A stretch of 42,149 nt of DNA from Candidatus Woesearchaeota archaeon (GTDB lineage Archaea; Nanobdellota; Nanobdellia; Woesearchaeales; WJKR01): contig WJKR01000009.1 in NCBI GenBank assembly GCA_014729015.1, positions 1 through 42,149 on the forward strand, in the 5' to 3' direction. Below the pieces are notes generated by a model that did no database searches, was not told the DNA's origin, and saw nothing but the letters and a program-made list of their open reading frames with translations. The position numbers and the translations under genes were made by a program. Shown piece by piece: positions 15,796-23,108 of the stretch (the stretch's first letter is position 1; the number at the start of each line of letters is the position of its first letter).

Positions 15796-15836
15796 CTCAA
15801 CGGTCATCGTTGGGTTTTTGACGTCACGAAGCGTCA
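15796..15836 (+). other. Two hairpins in the helicase mRNA leader
   Basis: Hairpin 1 (15796-15814) has the core CAACG-GTCAT-CGTTG, extended by one G-U and one C-G pair. Hairpin 2 (15819-15836) has TGACG pairing with CGTCA around an 8-nt region, extended by a T-G pair. Both lie in the long leader and could control helicase expression, for example by temperature. This is seen by inspection only. Confidence 0.35.
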
Positions 15837-15872
15837 TCAAGCACAGTAAGGACAAAAGTGAAGTGATGAAAT

Positions 15873-17060
15873 ATGGTTACATTCGCAGATTTCGGTTTGA
15901 AGCAGGAGCTCCTGCGCGCGTTGGACGACCTCGGTTTCTCGGAGCCGACCGCAATCCAGGAACAGGCCGTCCCGCTCGTCCTCGCAGGAGAGGACGTCAT
16001 CGGCATGTCTTATACGGGCAGCGGCAAAACCGCTGCTTTTGGCGTGCCGTTGCTGCACAACGTCGAGGACGGCTACGGCTTGCAGGTTCTCATCCTCTCG
16101 CCGACGAGGGAATTGGCGGTGCAGATCGCCGGCGAGCTGGAGAAGTTTGGCAAGTACATCGTCTGCAACGTCGCGACCGTGTATGGCGGCGTGGCGTACG
16201 AGCCGCAGCTCCGCGCGATGAAGGAGGCGCACGTCTTGGTCGCCACGCCCGGCCGACTCTTAGACCATCTGCGCCAGGGCAACGTCGACTTGTCCGGTAT
16301 CTTCTCCACAGTATTAGACGAGGCTGACAAGATGGTCGAGATGGGCTTCATCGAGGACGTCGAGGACATCTTGTCGTACACGCCTGAGGACCGCCAGCTC
16401 TTGTTGTTCGGCGCCACCCTTGCCGGTGAGATCGAACGCATCAAGGAGCAGTACATGTTCGAGCCCAAGGTCGCGAAGGCGACGCTCCACGTCGATGACG
16501 ACTTGCTGCGGCAGTATTATTACAATGTGAGGCCGCACGAGAAGTTCTCGTTGTTGCTGCACTTGTTGCGCAAGGAGCGGACCGACCAGGTCATGGTGTT
16601 CTGCTCGACGCGGTCGACGGTGGAGCTGGTCTCGGACAATTTGTCCTTGCAGGGCGTTGAGAACGTGATTATCCATGGTAAGATGGCGCAGAACTCCCGC
16701 CTGCGCGCCATTAGCAGGTTTAACCGCGGCGAGGTCAAGGTCTTGGTCGCCTCGGCGGTGGCTGCTCGCGGCTTGGATATCAAGGACGTGTCGCACGTCT
16801 TCAACTACGATGTCTCTCAGGACCCTCAGGAGTACGTGCACCGGATCGGCCGGACAGCGCGTGCCGGCGAGTCGGGCAAGGCGATCACGTTGTTGGCGCC
16901 GCAGGACCATGACGCGTTCAGCCTGGTGTTCCGGAACTATGGCATCTCGCCCGAGGAGTTGCCGTGTGAGCGTTTCCGGCGCGTGCCGTTCCGGACGGGC
17001 GCTGCTCGGAAGAATGGATCGGCCCGTCGTCCTCGTCGGAGGCCTACTCCTCGTAGGTAA
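15873..17060 (+). CDS. DEAD-box ATP-dependent RNA helicase
   Basis: RNA-unwinding enzyme of the DEAD-box family, 395 aa, with the two RecA domains and little else. Motifs in order: Q motif (FADFGL ... GFSEPTAIQEQAV), I (YTGSGKT), Ia (SPTRELAVQ), Ib (TPGRLLDHL), II (LDEADKM), III (FGATL), IV (MVFCSTRSTVE), V (VAARGLDIK) and VI (HRIGRTARAG). Motif III reads GAT rather than SAT. The C-terminus is an Arg/Pro-rich tail (ARKNGSARRPRRRPTPRR), a likely RNA-binding extension. AAGTGA (15861-15866) is a weak ribosome binding site 6 nt before the ATG. The 3' end overlaps the convergent Hel308-like fragment by 17 nt. Probable role in RNA remodelling with the nearby decay enzymes. Confidence 0.95.
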   Translation: MVTFADFGLKQELLRALDDLGFSEPTAIQEQAVPLVLAGEDVIGMSYTGSGKTAAFGVPLLHNVEDGYGLQVLILSPTRELAVQIAGELEKFGKYIVCNVATVYGGVAYEPQLRAMKEAHVLVATPGRLLDHLRQGNVDLSGIFSTVLDEADKMVEMGFIEDVEDILSYTPEDRQLLLFGATLAGEIERIKEQYMFEPKVAKATLHVDDDLLRQYYYNVRPHEKFSLLLHLLRKERTDQVMVFCSTRSTVELVSDNLSLQGVENVIIHGKMAQNSRLRAISRFNRGEVKVLVASAVAARGLDIKDVSHVFNYDVSQDPQEYVHRIGRTARAGESGKAITLLAPQDHDAFSLVFRNYGISPEELPCERFRRVPFRTGAARKNGSARRPRRRPTPRR

Positions 17061-17709
17061 TGTTGCTGTTGTGGTAGACGCCTTTGTGCAGGGTGACCGG
17101 CCGCCAGTCGTCCTTGACCAGCGTTGCGTCAAGCCATTGCGCGAGCTCTTCGGGGTTGCCGATGGTGGCTGAGAGCGCGATGAGCTGTAGGTGCGGCAGG
17201 AGTTTTCTGAGGATGGCGATGACGACTTCTAGGGTTGGTCCACGGTTCGGGTCGTTGAGGAGGTGCACTTCGTCGAAGACGACGGTCTTCACCGTTTTGA
17301 GCCAGGGCGCGTGGTGGCGGAGCAGGGAGTCGAGTTTTTCGCTCGTAAGCACGATGAGGTCGTAGCGTTCGAGGTGTGTATCAGCGCTGTCGATGTCACC
17401 GCTGCTCATCCCGATATTGATGCCTGGGTAGGCCTTGGTGAACTGCTTGTGCTTCTCGTTCGCCAATGCTCTGAGCGGGACGACGTACAACGCCTTGCCG
17501 TGGTCGTGGATGATGCCGTTCAGCGCTGCGAGTTCCGCCACTAAGGTCTTTCCTGAGGCGGTCGGCGTGCAGACGAGGAGGTTCTCGTCGTCGAAGAGCC
17601 CTGCGTCGATGCTCTTGACTTGGCTTGGCCTTAGGGTGTTGAACCCTTTTTTTTCGAGCAATGCGAAGACTTTCGGCGGTATTTTTTGCTTGAGCTTACT
17701 CACTTGCAT
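17044..17709 (-). CDS. Half Hel308/Ski2-like helicase (RecA1 domain only)
   Basis: 221 aa covering only the first RecA domain of an SF2 Hel308-type helicase. Seen: Q-like entry RPSQVKSID, Walker A TPTASGKT, PLRALANEK, TSEKLDSLLR, DExH-like DEVHLLND, and motif III SATIGNPEELAQWL. The protein stops at GVYHNSNITYEE, the linker where full-length Hel308 would enter RecA2. Motifs IV-VI, the winged helix and the ratchet domain (about 450 residues) are absent, and the opposite strand holds the DEAD-box gene's end. It could be a truncated remnant, one half of a split helicase, or a domain used alone. ATP binding motifs are intact. TATA-like GCTTATATAT (17731-17740) supports expression of a leaderless message. 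Confidence 0.85.
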   Translation of the reverse strand: MQVSKLKQKIPPKVFALLEKKGFNTLRPSQVKSIDAGLFDDENLLVCTPTASGKTLVAELAALNGIIHDHGKALYVVPLRALANEKHKQFTKAYPGINIGMSSGDIDSADTHLERYDLIVLTSEKLDSLLRHHAPWLKTVKTVVFDEVHLLNDPNRGPTLEVVIAILRKLLPHLQLIALSATIGNPEELAQWLDATLVKDDWRPVTLHKGVYHNSNITYEE

Positions 17710-17811
17710 GGTGATGAGTGGTTTGCCGCAGCTTATATATCTTGTTTCTCGTTTTCTTTCCGGAAGAGTTGCAACGATACTTTTTTATAATTGGATGTGC
17801 TTGGGGTGGTC

Positions 17812-18261
17812 ATGGTCGGGGAGACGCCGGGGATGAAGGACGCTGTTGACGATTTCAGGGCGAGCCGTGAGAACGCGAGCCAGGTGTTTTCCTCGAAGCT
17901 CGTGGTCGACGCCGCCGAGATTCGTCGGTTGGACGACCACGTCACGCATTTCTTGAAGCAGCTGCGCCAGGATGCTGCCAACCATGAGGTCGAGGTGTTG
18001 CGGAAGCACGCGAAGGAGTTCGAGGACGAGCTGCATGACGAGTTGGGCTTCTTGTTCAAGGCGACGAAGCAGGACCTGGAGTTGTACCAGAAGATTCTGC
18101 GGTCGTTGGCTGCGTACCGGAAGGAGTTGCGCTCCTTGCTCGGCGACCGCGAATTGGGGACTTTGGCCCATTCAGAGCTGAACTACGCCGACCTCTTGCT
18201 GAAGACGGCGCATGAGAAGCTGGACACGTTGATGCTCTTGTTCAAGAAGCTGCAGGTGTGA
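17812..18261 (+). CDS. Hypothetical helical protein (149 aa)
   Basis: Not recognised. All-helical composition, rich in Leu, Lys, Glu and Asp (HEVEVLRKHAKEFEDELHDELGFLFKATKQDLELYQKILRSL), without signal peptide or membrane span. It resembles small four-helix or coiled-coil proteins of reduced archaeal genomes. TTTTTTATAA (17781-17790) is about 26 nt upstream of the ATG at 17812, which therefore looks like a leaderless start. The upstream in-frame TTG at 17791 is too close to the TATA box to be transcribed. It precedes the Ski2-like helicase on the same strand, which has its own promoter. Confidence 0.65.
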   Translation: MVGETPGMKDAVDDFRASRENASQVFSSKLVVDAAEIRRLDDHVTHFLKQLRQDAANHEVEVLRKHAKEFEDELHDELGFLFKATKQDLELYQKILRSLAAYRKELRSLLGDRELGTLAHSELNYADLLLKTAHEKLDTLMLLFKKLQV

Positions 18262-18303
18262 ATCCCCGATAGTCTTATAAACACTTCTTGTTCCTGGTTG
18301 CGT

Positions 18304-20229
18304 ATGCGTTTCAGGGAGTTCGTGTTGGACCCGTTCCAGGAGGAGGCAGTCCGCGCGGTTGATCGTCACGAATCAGTGGTGGTGTCAGCAGCGACGGGTA
18401 CGGGCAAGACGCTCATCGCTGACTTCACCATTGACAAGTTCTTGCTGCGCGGCGGCCGTATCATCTATACCGCCCCTATCAAGGCGCTCTCCAACCAGAA
18501 GTTCAAGGACTTCAAGCGCGAGTACGGCGAGACGAACGTGGGTATCATGACCGGCGATGTGGTCATCAATCCTGATGCGGCGGTGCTGGTCATGACGACC
18601 GAGATCTACCGCAACATGCTCTTGGCCCGTGACCAGTTGGTCATGGATGTCTCGTACGTGGTGTTTGATGAGATACATTACATGAATGATCCTGAGCGAG
18701 GCACGGTGTGGGAGGAGAGTGTCATCTTCAGCCCTCCGCACATCCGCTTCTTGTGCTTGTCAGCCACGATTCCGAACGCCAAGGAGTTCGCTGGTTGGGT
18801 GCAGCACGTCAAGGAGCACAAGGTCTCCGTGGTACGGCATGACAAGCGAGCAGTGCCCTTGGAGCATTACGTGTACGATGTCGAGGCAGGCGTGACAACG
18901 GCAGAGAAGCTGCGCGGCCTGTTACGGATTCCTTCGTATGGTCGTGCCCGCGGCCGTCGTGGTCGCAAGTGGAGGCGGGACAAGCACGAGGCGCCCAAGC
19001 CCGAAGCGGTCATTCTCGAGATGCATGACAAGCTGCCGGCGATCGTGTTCTCCTTTTCCCGCAAGGGGTGCGAGGAGGAGGCGTGGCGCCTCGTGCAACG
19101 GCATGACTTCGTGAAAGGCGGTGATGAGCAGCGGAGGATTACCGAGGTGTACCGTCGTCATTTCACGCCCGAGGTGAACAAGATGCGCACCACGGCGAGG
19201 CTGCGGCAGTGCTTGTCCAAAGGCGTCGGCTTCCATCACGCGGGCTTGTTGCCGCAGCACAAGGAGGCGGTGGAGGAGTTGTTCGGCGCCGGGTTGTTGC
19301 AAGTGCTTTTTGCCACGGAGACCTTCAGCGTCGGTATCAACATGCCGGCGAAGACCGTCGTTTTCAATGGCTTGCGCAAGTTCGACGGCCAGAACTTCCG
19401 GATGGTCAATTCCAAGGAGTACTTCCAGCTTGCGGGGCGTGCCGGTCGTCGGGGGATTGATTCCATCGGTTATGTCGTGGCGATGGTCAATCGGCGGGAG
19501 AACAATGTCGATGAGCTGATCAAGGTGTCTGCTGCTGACACCGAGCCTATCAGGAGCCAGTTCTCGCTCTCGTTCAATACGGTGTTGAACCTGGTCGCGA
19601 TGTATGATGACCGGGAGATTGAGAAGGTATTGAAGAGCAATTTCGATTATTATCTCAAGCGTAAGCAGAGCAATCGCCAGGTGCGCGTCATGGCCTCGTT
19701 CAACAACAAGAGGCGCGTGTTGACGAAGATGCGGTACTTGACGAAGAATGGTGAGTTGACGGACAAGGGGTTGTTCGCGCGGTTCATCTACTTTGAGGAG
19801 TTGCTGGTGTCGGAGATATTCACGACGACGTTGTATGAGAAATTGACGGACACGGAGTTGTTGCAATTAATCGCCGCCATTATTTATGAGCAGCGCCAGA
19901 ATGACCATTTCTCGTTCAAGGGCATCCAGAAGCAGTACGAGCGTTTGTTGCGGAAGATTATCAGGACGAACCCGTTCGTGGAGAAGAAGCTGAACAAGTT
20001 GTCGTTGAAGCGGATGATGGCGCTCGTCGGCGCCTGGTCGGAAGGGACTGCTTTCAGTGACTTGTTGCCGTTGACGTCGCTGGCGGAAGGGGATATTATC
20101 AGGTTGTTCAGGCGTATCATCGACATGATCGGACAAATCCTTAGGGCGACGACCGATGACGAGTTGCGGGAACGATTGCACCAGTGCCAGGAGCGCATCG
20201 ATCGTGACCTGGTCACGGTGGAGTTCTAG
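18304..20229 (+). CDS. Ski2/Mtr4-like DExH RNA helicase
   Basis: SF2 helicase of 641 aa resembling Ski2/Mtr4, which in eukaryotes threads RNA into the exosome. N-terminal DPFQEEAVRAVDRHESVVVSAATGTGKT (Q-like and motif I), YTAPIKALSNQKFKDF (Ia), DEIHYMNDPERG (II, DEIH), SATIPNAKEF (III), IVFSFSRKGCE (IV), GVGFHHAGLLPQHKEAVEELF, FATETFSVGINMPAKTV (V) and QLAGRAGRRGIDSIG (VI). A basic Arg/Gly insertion (YGRARGRRGRKWRRDK) lies between the two RecA domains. The C-terminal ~200 residues are helical; no Mtr4-type arch domain is recognisable by length. ATG 18304 is about 26 nt after CTTATAAAC (18274-18282). The stop interlocks with the convergent gene (CTAG). An exosome partner role is inference. Confidence 0.93.
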   Translation: MRFREFVLDPFQEEAVRAVDRHESVVVSAATGTGKTLIADFTIDKFLLRGGRIIYTAPIKALSNQKFKDFKREYGETNVGIMTGDVVINPDAAVLVMTTEIYRNMLLARDQLVMDVSYVVFDEIHYMNDPERGTVWEESVIFSPPHIRFLCLSATIPNAKEFAGWVQHVKEHKVSVVRHDKRAVPLEHYVYDVEAGVTTAEKLRGLLRIPSYGRARGRRGRKWRRDKHEAPKPEAVILEMHDKLPAIVFSFSRKGCEEEAWRLVQRHDFVKGGDEQRRITEVYRRHFTPEVNKMRTTARLRQCLSKGVGFHHAGLLPQHKEAVEELFGAGLLQVLFATETFSVGINMPAKTVVFNGLRKFDGQNFRMVNSKEYFQLAGRAGRRGIDSIGYVVAMVNRRENNVDELIKVSAADTEPIRSQFSLSFNTVLNLVAMYDDREIEKVLKSNFDYYLKRKQSNRQVRVMASFNNKRRVLTKMRYLTKNGELTDKGLFARFIYFEELLVSEIFTTTLYEKLTDTELLQLIAAIIYEQRQNDHFSFKGIQKQYERLLRKIIRTNPFVEKKLNKLSLKRMMALVGAWSEGTAFSDLLPLTSLAEGDIIRLFRRIIDMIGQILRATTDDELRERLHQCQERIDRDLVTVEF

Positions 20230-20618
20230 AACTGCAGATTTATCCTCACCAGTGAGTGGTTGATGAGAGCTGCGAGGACGCGTTGCTCTCCTTGGTTGAA
20301 GCTCTTGCTCAGCTCTTTCACCTTGATGAAGAACGCGTTTTCTTCCGGCTTGGTATTCACCCATATCTGCGTGGTCTGCTTGTCCTTGCCTTCGCCGAAG
20401 GAATGGTAGAAGCTCGCTTCTGCTTTTTTTTGTTCCAGCACCAAGAGTATCTCTCCGAGCTCGGCGTCGTTCATCTTGACCTTCTTCCACTGCCACTTGT
20501 CGCTGCTTTCGGTGCCGAAGTGGAACATGACCGTGCCGTCGTCGTACAACAAGTATTTGAAGCAGTTGCCTTTGCCGAAGAAGCTCCTCTTGATGAGCTG
20601 TTTTGGCGGTTGTTTCAT
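20226..20618 (-). CDS. Hypothetical protein (130 aa)
   Basis: Not recognised. The 130 residues look like a mixed alpha/beta soluble domain: KYLLYDDGTVMFHFGTESSDKWQWKKVKMNDAELGEILLVLE, then a strand-rich half (KQTTQIWVNTKPEENAFFIKVKEL) and a final helix-strand (QRVLAALINHSLVRINLQF). The shape recalls small nucleic-acid-binding (PC4/Whirly-like) folds, but that is a guess. The ATG at 20618 lies 26 nt from the centre of a palindromic TATA box (20636-20653). It is divergent from the RNase D-like gene and tail-to-tail with the Ski2-like gene by 4 nt. Confidence 0.7.
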   Translation of the reverse strand: MKQPPKQLIKRSFFGKGNCFKYLLYDDGTVMFHFGTESSDKWQWKKVKMNDAELGEILLVLEQKKAEASFYHSFGEGKDKQTTQIWVNTKPEENAFFIKVKELSKSFNQGEQRVLAALINHSLVRINLQF

Positions 20619-20635
20619 GGATGATGGTAGGCGGA

Positions 20636-20653
20636 AAGGGTATTTATACCCTT
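20636..20653. promoter_or_regulatory. Palindromic TATA element (8-bp arms, 2-nt spacer)
   Basis: AAGGGTAT-TT-ATACCCTT is a perfect inverted repeat between the divergent 130-aa gene and the RNase D-like gene. Read on the minus strand it contains TATAAATA, 26 nt from the minus-strand ATG. Its symmetry would suit a dimeric repressor competing with TBP, or a bidirectional promoter. The plus-strand gene has another TATA-like sequence, ACCTTTATGA, at about 20681-20690. Confidence 0.5.
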
Positions 20654-20705
20654 GGGCCGTGGCTGACCAGTGGGAAGCAAAACCTTTATGAAGGTGCGCC
20701 GGTCT

Positions 20706-21767
20706 ATGATAGGCATGGTTTCCTTCACGCTCGTCGAGCGGGACGCGCAGCTGCGCGGCTTGGTGCAGCAGTGGCGTCGGGCTCGGGAATTGGCGATCGA
20801 CCTGGAGATGGAGGCGCACCTCCACCACTACGGCGTGCACCTCTCCTTGGTCCAGGTGTCTGACGGCAAGTGCGTGTGGGTGGTGGACATGCTGGCGATC
20901 ACTGACCCTTCTTCCTTGGTGGCGTTGTTCGAGGACGCACGCGTCGTGAAGGTCTTCCATGACGTCTCGTTCGATTTCCGCGTGTTGGAAGAATTGTTGG
21001 GGTGCAACCCGAAGAACATCTTTGACACCAAGGTGGCGGCGTTGCTGGCCGGCCGTGAGACGATCAGCCTCGGCGGCCTGCTGGAAGAGGAGTTCGGCGT
21101 GGTGAAGCAGGAGAAGTTCCAGCGCGTGGACTGGTTGGAGCGGCCGTTGTCGCGGGAGCGGTTGGCGTACGCCGCTGGTGACGTCGAGCACTTGTTGCGC
21201 TTGAAGGCAGTCTTGGTCAAGGAGTTGCGTTCTTTAGGCAGGCTGTCGTGGTGCGAGGAGGAATGCCGTTACTTGGAGCGCTCGTCGCACAAGGCGGAGG
21301 AGCGCACCTTTGATGATGTGAAGGGCGCGAAGGCGTTGTCTGAGCAGCGGCGCGGCGTGTTGCGGGAGTTGTACAAGGAGCGCGAGAAGCTGGCGAGGCG
21401 GTTGGACAAGCCCGTGTTTTTCGTGATCTCTGACAAGTTGTTGGTCGCTTTGGCGAAGCAGTCACCTCGTTCTGCGCGTCGATGGCAGTCGTTGAAGGGC
21501 GTGCATCCCGCTGTGCGCCGGGCTGCGAACAGGTTCGCCAGTGCGGTGTGTCGGGCGAAGCCGGCGCCGCGGATGGCGGTGAGGCGGCGGCGGTTGTCTC
21601 GCCGCCAGCGGTCCTCCTTGGACGCGTTGTTGGATCGCCGCGATGCCATCGCCCGTCGCCTCGGGTTGGAGCCGCACCTTGTCCTTTCCAAGGAGCAGGC
21701 GATCGCGGTGGTGACGAACGGCGGCGGTCCCCGTGCGTGGCAGCGCTCGTTGCTGTCCTTGACGTGA
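20706..21767 (+). CDS. RNase D-like 3'-5' exoribonuclease with HRDC-type C-terminus
   Basis: DEDDy-family exonuclease, probably acting on tRNA or other structured RNA 3' ends; about 353 aa. Exo motifs: I ELAIDLEME (Asp and Glu), II KVFHDVSFDFRVLEELL (Asp), III YAAGDVEHLLRL (Tyr and Asp). The FDTKVAALLAG segment and the LGGLLEEEFGVVKQEKFQRVDWLERPLS block are typical of RNase D. The C-terminal half shows HRDC-like helices (LREVLYKERE-type, RLDKPVFFVISDKLLVALAK) and an Arg-rich end. RNase D is mainly bacterial and eukaryotic, so its presence in an archaeon is noteworthy. Start choices are ATG 20688, 20706 or 20715; 20706 fits a leaderless start about 25 nt after ACCTTTATGA. Confidence 0.87.
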   Translation: MIGMVSFTLVERDAQLRGLVQQWRRARELAIDLEMEAHLHHYGVHLSLVQVSDGKCVWVVDMLAITDPSSLVALFEDARVVKVFHDVSFDFRVLEELLGCNPKNIFDTKVAALLAGRETISLGGLLEEEFGVVKQEKFQRVDWLERPLSRERLAYAAGDVEHLLRLKAVLVKELRSLGRLSWCEEECRYLERSSHKAEERTFDDVKGAKALSEQRRGVLRELYKEREKLARRLDKPVFFVISDKLLVALAKQSPRSARRWQSLKGVHPAVRRAANRFASAVCRAKPAPRMAVRRRRLSRRQRSSLDALLDRRDAIARRLGLEPHLVLSKEQAIAVVTNGGGPRAWQRSLLSLT

Positions 21768-21806
21768 AGCGCAAAGGTTATATAGCTGCTTTTCTTTGTA
21801 GGGGGT

Positions 21807-21944
21807 ATGGCTGGGAAATCCACGCACGTCGGCAAGGAGACTGAGGTTGATAATGATGACGGCTTGTCGGCGACCGAGCGCGATCGCAAGGAGGATAGGG
21901 AGCGGTTGTATCGGTGGTTGCGCGAGTCCAAGCGTCGCGTCTAG
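21807..21944 (+). CDS. 45-residue charged microprotein
   Basis: Begins MAGKSTHVGKETEVDNDDG and ends with a basic helix (ERDRKEDRERLYRWLRESKRR). The ATG is 26 nt downstream of TTATATAG (21778-21785) with a GGGGG run between, and the frame closes with TAG interlocked with the stop of the convergent 58-aa ORF (CTAG, 21941-21944). No homology is recognised. Promoter placement and codon usage support a real gene despite its size. Confidence 0.5.
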   Translation: MAGKSTHVGKETEVDNDDGLSATERDRKEDRERLYRWLRESKRRV

Positions 21945-22117
21945 GGCTTTGTTCTGAAATACAGGTACGCCCTTTGCGCTCCTAAGAGGACGACGCCGAC
22001 TATCATCGCTTCGATGATGTGTTGCGTGAAGAACAGGACTATGAGGATGACGATTATGATGATGGTGATTGTTTGTAACAGTTTTTGTTCTTTTGCTGGG
22101 AGTTTTGCTACTTTCAT
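21941..22117 (-). CDS. 58-residue small membrane protein
   Basis: Starts MKVAKLPAKEQKLLQ and then has one long or two short hydrophobic spans (TITIIIIVILIVLFF, then IIEAMIVGVVLLGA), ending with a basic tail (RAYLYFRTKP). A minus-strand TATA box (complement of CTTAAATAAT, 22141-22150) lies 28 nt from the ATG, indicating a leaderless message. The stop interlocks with that of the 45-aa gene. Function unknown. Confidence 0.6.
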   Translation of the reverse strand: MKVAKLPAKEQKLLQTITIIIIVILIVLFFTQHIIEAMIVGVVLLGAQRAYLYFRTKP

Positions 22118-22197
22118 TATTGTTTATGGGTTGGGGCCTTCTTAAATAATCTGTGTTTTATTGAGTTTTTTTTCTCATAGGTGTTATGGTGATTTTC

Positions 22198-22249
22198 AAG
22201 TATATAAATAGTTCTATTTTTCACCACTTTTCAGTGATAACCAAGTTAT
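22198..22249 (+). promoter_or_regulatory. Orphan TATA box and ATAAC-CAA-GTTAT palindrome
   Basis: AGTATATAAATA (22199-22210) is a strong plus-strand TATA-like box with no ORF downstream; the next gene is on the opposite strand. A perfect inverted repeat ATAAC-CAA-GTTAT (22237-22249) lies just past the expected start. The remaining sequence between 22118 and 22294 is AT-rich and I see no gene in it. It could be an operator or an antisense/noncoding promoter. Confidence 0.25.
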
Positions 22250-22294
22250 GTTCTCATAAATAATTTATAAACACTTCCAGAAAAAAAGCAAAAA

Positions 22295-22786
22295 TTACTT
22301 TATTCCCTTCATATCTTCCAACAAGTCTTGCAAGTCTTCCTCGTGCTCGACCTCGTCTTCCATGATCTTCCTGACCATGTTGAACGTGATGGGGTCATTG
22401 CCCAGTTTGACCTTTTCAAGGATATTATGGTAGGTCATGATAGCGCACTGCTCACCCTTGATGTTCTGCTTCAGGAGCGCTTTGACCGACGGGTTCTTCG
22501 GCAGCTCATACCCGCAAGTCGATTGCCTTTTCCACTCGCTCGGGTCGATGATGGGCTCCCCTCCCAATTGCACGATGCGATCCGCGAGCATGTTCGCGTG
22601 TTTTAGTTCGTCCTGCGAGTGCTCCTCGAGCTCTGCCTCGACGTTCGGCCGCATCGGGCCTTTCACGATCTTGGCGCCGACCCAGTACTGGTAGACGGCG
22701 AGCCATTCGTCCGCTAATGCTTTGTTCAAGAGCTTGATGAGTTCTTTGACATCCATGCCCACAATTTTTGTTCCTACTGTTCCCAT
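22295..22786 (-). CDS. Ferritin-like diiron protein (Dps-like/bacterioferritin group)
   Basis: 163-aa four-helix-bundle protein, probably storing or detoxifying iron or peroxide. Diiron ligands can be placed: Glu in ALADEWLAVYQYW (helix A), EEHSQDELKHA (ExxH, helix B), KGEQCAIMTYHNI (helix C) and EDEVEHEEDL (helix D ExxH). A single Cys in STCGYELP lies in the long loop between helices B and C, as in thermostable Dps-like proteins that carry a thioferritin motif. GAGGTGG (complement of 22794-22800) stands before the ATG, with a TATA-like TTTTATAAAT (22821-22830) further upstream. Assignment to ferritin versus Dps-like subfamily is open. Confidence 0.87.
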   Translation of the reverse strand: MGTVGTKIVGMDVKELIKLLNKALADEWLAVYQYWVGAKIVKGPMRPNVEAELEEHSQDELKHANMLADRIVQLGGEPIIDPSEWKRQSTCGYELPKNPSVKALLKQNIKGEQCAIMTYHNILEKVKLGNDPITFNMVRKIMEDEVEHEEDLQDLLEDMKGIK

Positions 22787-22850
22787 GGTTTGACCACCTC
22801 TACCTAGGAAAACGCTTGGTTTTTATAAATGTATCTTCTGGTAGGAAGCG

Positions 22851-23057
22851 TCAATCATTATTTTTTTGCTGTTGTGATCGGTAGAGGTCAAGGTCTCGTA
22901 TCGCGTATTTCGTCTCTTCCTCGTATAACGGGAAGAAGCATCTGTCTGGCTGGAACCCCTCAATGCCTTCCTCGAGGCATTGCAGGACGAACTCCTTCTC
23001 ACGCGTTAGCATCTCCTCGGCAGCGGCGACTTTGTTGTTGAGGGAGAGGTCATGCAT
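22851..23057 (-). CDS. Hypothetical acidic protein (68 aa)
   Basis: Not recognised. Helical start (LNNKVAAAEEMLTREKEFVLQCLEEGIEGF) then FQPDRCFFPLYEEETKYAIRDLDLYR. Protein-like composition is much better than that of the overlapping plus-strand frame (22829-23041), which I treat as a shadow. No clear TATA box or Shine-Dalgarno precedes the ATG; it lies about 50 nt downstream of the tRNA-Gln gene on the same strand and could be read through from it. Confidence 0.5.
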   Translation of the reverse strand: MHDLSLNNKVAAAEEMLTREKEFVLQCLEEGIEGFQPDRCFFPLYEEETKYAIRDLDLYRSQQQKNND

Positions 23058-23108
23058 GAGTTATGATAAGCGGTGAAGGTTTACGTATGTTGGTAGTAGA
23101 AGAAGGGA

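Noticed and set aside
15796..15836. Riboswitch in the helicase leader
   Set aside because: Only two short hairpins are visible and they match no riboswitch class I know; recorded as leader structure only.
18289..18306. TTG at 18298 as start of the Ski2-like helicase
   Set aside because: The ATG at 18304 fits the TATA spacing equally well and is the stronger start codon; only two residues differ.
22829..23041. Plus-strand 70-codon frame
   Set aside because: Overlaps the better-looking minus-strand 68-aa frame; its translation is unlike a natural protein and it starts inside the ferritin gene's promoter region.
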